Below, one piece after another: positions 63,311-64,000 of a stretch of DNA of 64,000 nucleotides (its first letter is position 1; every line of letters starts with the position of its first letter). Location: NCBI RefSeq assembly GCF_014640335.1, contig NZ_BMGT01000002.1:1302001-1366000 (forward strand), read 5' to 3'. A program made the translations under genes and the position numbers. A model generated the notes under the pieces. That model worked only from the letters and a program-made list of their open reading frames with translations, did no database searches and was not told where the DNA came from. Source of the stretch: Edaphobacter dinghuensis (GTDB taxonomy: Bacteria; Acidobacteriota; Terriglobia; Terriglobales; Acidobacteriaceae).

Positions 63311-63559
63311 ATGTCGCGAGGATGGGAGAGTAAATCTGTGGAAGAACAACAATCACAAGCCGCTGCTCCGCCGCCGGATCCCGCAAAGGCCAGCGCTGAA
63401 AACGCCGAGCGTAAACGCAAACGGCAGGCGCTGGAGCTACAGCGGGAGCGCGTTCTGTCGGAACGGACATCCAATCCGCACCGGCGGTCCGCACTGGAAC
63501 TCGCCCTGGCCGATATCGAAGAGAAGCTCTCCGAGCTCGGCTGGACGATCCATATGTAG
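63311..63559 (+). CDS. small charged coiled-coil protein of unknown function
   Basis: 82 residues, starts MSRGWESKSVEEQQ. Pro/Ala-rich from about 15 to 30, then a Lys/Arg/Glu-rich helical part (AENAERKRKRQALELQRERVL, ALADIEEKLSEL). I do not recognise a family. Codon pattern and clear stop support a real gene, but there is no strong ribosome site; an earlier in-frame ATG at 63302 (MNIM) or TTG at 63287 is possible. Confidence 0.6.
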   Translation: MSRGWESKSVEEQQSQAAAPPPDPAKASAENAERKRKRQALELQRERVLSERTSNPHRRSALELALADIEEKLSELGWTIHM

Positions 63560-63579
63560 TGGCGCTAGCTGTGACGATG

Positions 63580-64000
63580 TTAACTATGGCGATGAAAGAC
63601 CGTTGAGTTTGCCTGGTCGATGCTCGTCATCAGGATGTTGTGAATGTTGACGTGTGCCGGACGACTGGCGGCCCAGACGATGGCGTCTGCCACATCCTCG
63701 GGTTGCAAGGGCGTAATGTTCTGGTAGACCTTCTCCGCTCGCTGCTCGTCTCCGCGAAACCGCACCGAACTGAACTCCGTCTCCACCATGCCCGGGTCTA
63801 CCGAGGTAACGCGCACAGGGGTTCCCATCAGGTCAATCTTCAGTCCCTGGCTGATAGCCTTCTCCGCTGCCTTGGTCGCGCAATAGACGGCACCGTTGGC
63901 ATAAGTAATGTATCCCGCTGTCGATCCAAGATTGATGACATGCCCACGTTCACGTGAGACCATCCCCGGCACAATAGCGCGGGTGACGTAGAGCAGACCC
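63580..64000 (-). CDS. short-chain dehydrogenase/reductase, C-terminal part (start outside the window)
   Basis: The frame is open to base 64000, so the N-terminal Rossmann part lies beyond the window. Visible are GLLYVTRAIVPGM, the catalytic serine in VINLGSTAGY, Tyr-Lys in VYCATKAAEKAIS, and DPGMVETEF, ending with DVADAIVWAASRP. It resembles the YdfG/serine 3-dehydrogenase group of classical SDRs that reduce 3-hydroxy acids or ketones with NADP(H). Substrate unknown. Confidence 0.88.
   Translation of the reverse strand, partial: GLLYVTRAIVPGMVSRERGHVINLGSTAGYITYANGAVYCATKAAEKAISQGLKIDLMGTPVRVTSVDPGMVETEFSSVRFRGDEQRAEKVYQNITPLQPEDVADAIVWAASRPAHVNIHNILMTSIDQANSTVFHRHS

Noticed and set aside
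1..64000. tRNA, rRNA, insertion sequence, prophage or integrase
   Set aside because: I saw no cloverleaf-like sequence, transposase motif or terminal inverted repeats; a tRNAscan-SE run would settle the tRNA question.

Overview
The window looks like chromosomal DNA of an acidobacterium, probably of the Acidobacteriaceae (Granulicella/Terriglobus/Edaphobacter type). This is an inference from gene content: an Oar-like TonB-dependent receptor with an N-terminal carboxypeptidase-regulatory domain, a multihaem cytochrome fused to TPRs, a PEP-CTERM protein, a cupredoxin-type lipoprotein, a DUF3999/DUF2339 pair, and a succinylase-type lysine operon with an archaeal-type Asd. Genes are tightly packed and of moderately high GC. 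I see no rRNA, tRNA, CRISPR array, insertion sequence or phage gene.

Layout. 1-9.4 kb (all minus): start of a TonB-dependent receptor, heptahaem cytochrome-TPR protein, DUF2237 protein, ornithine aminotransferase (rocD), secreted alkaline-phosphatase-superfamily protein, ABC-F ATPase, VIT-like membrane protein and a DEAD-box-type RNA helicase. 9.7-20.5 kb: a surface-glycan island. rfbF, rfbG, a ThDP enzyme of the acetolactate-synthase fold, a HAD phosphatase, a NeuB-family synthase and an SDR epimerase/reductase form one minus-strand operon. rfbH (the iron-sulfur 3-dehydrase E1) lies divergent to it, followed by a glycosyltransferase and a Wzx-like flippase. The set matches the route to CDP-3,6-dideoxy sugars, and the ThDP enzyme suggests a two-carbon branch as in yersiniose. 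20.7-30.4 kb: msrA, rluB, scpB, a macro-domain protein, a choice-of-anchor A/PEP-CTERM protein with a sigma-54-like promoter, a Pit phosphate transporter, a secreted protein of unknown function, a MATE exporter, and a threonine-synthase-like protein whose PLP lysine is replaced by glutamate.

30.4-42.2 kb (all plus): Cof-type phosphatase, lytic transglycosylase, UPF0104 membrane protein, nrdR, NAD-type isocitrate dehydrogenase, cupredoxin lipoprotein, then the lysine/diaminopimelate run asd-lysC-dapB-(M29 aminopeptidase)-dapA-dapD, closed by a strong hairpin. 42.2-50.6 kb (all minus): uppP, GNAT acetyltransferase, DinB-like protein, SH3/TPR periplasmic protein, diguanylate cyclase, threonine dehydratase-like enzyme, patatin-Omp85 protein. 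50.7-64 kb: DUF6629 membrane protein, Pro-rich secreted protein, ribonuclease J, four-helix PA2169-like protein, ftsK, DUF3999 and DUF2339 proteins, two orphan response regulators (REC-Hpt and NarL type), a YpdA-like reductase lacking the usual cysteine, a small coiled-coil protein and the C-terminal part of an SDR.

Cell-wall supply is a theme: the dap genes make meso-DAP precursor, uppP recycles the lipid carrier, the transglycosylase trims murein, and the glycan island builds surface sugar on the same carrier. The candidates for new biology are the branched-dideoxysugar island (with an embedded NeuB-HAD pair and no visible E3 reductase), the threonine-synthase pseudoenzyme, and the intergenic palindrome cluster upstream of ftsK.
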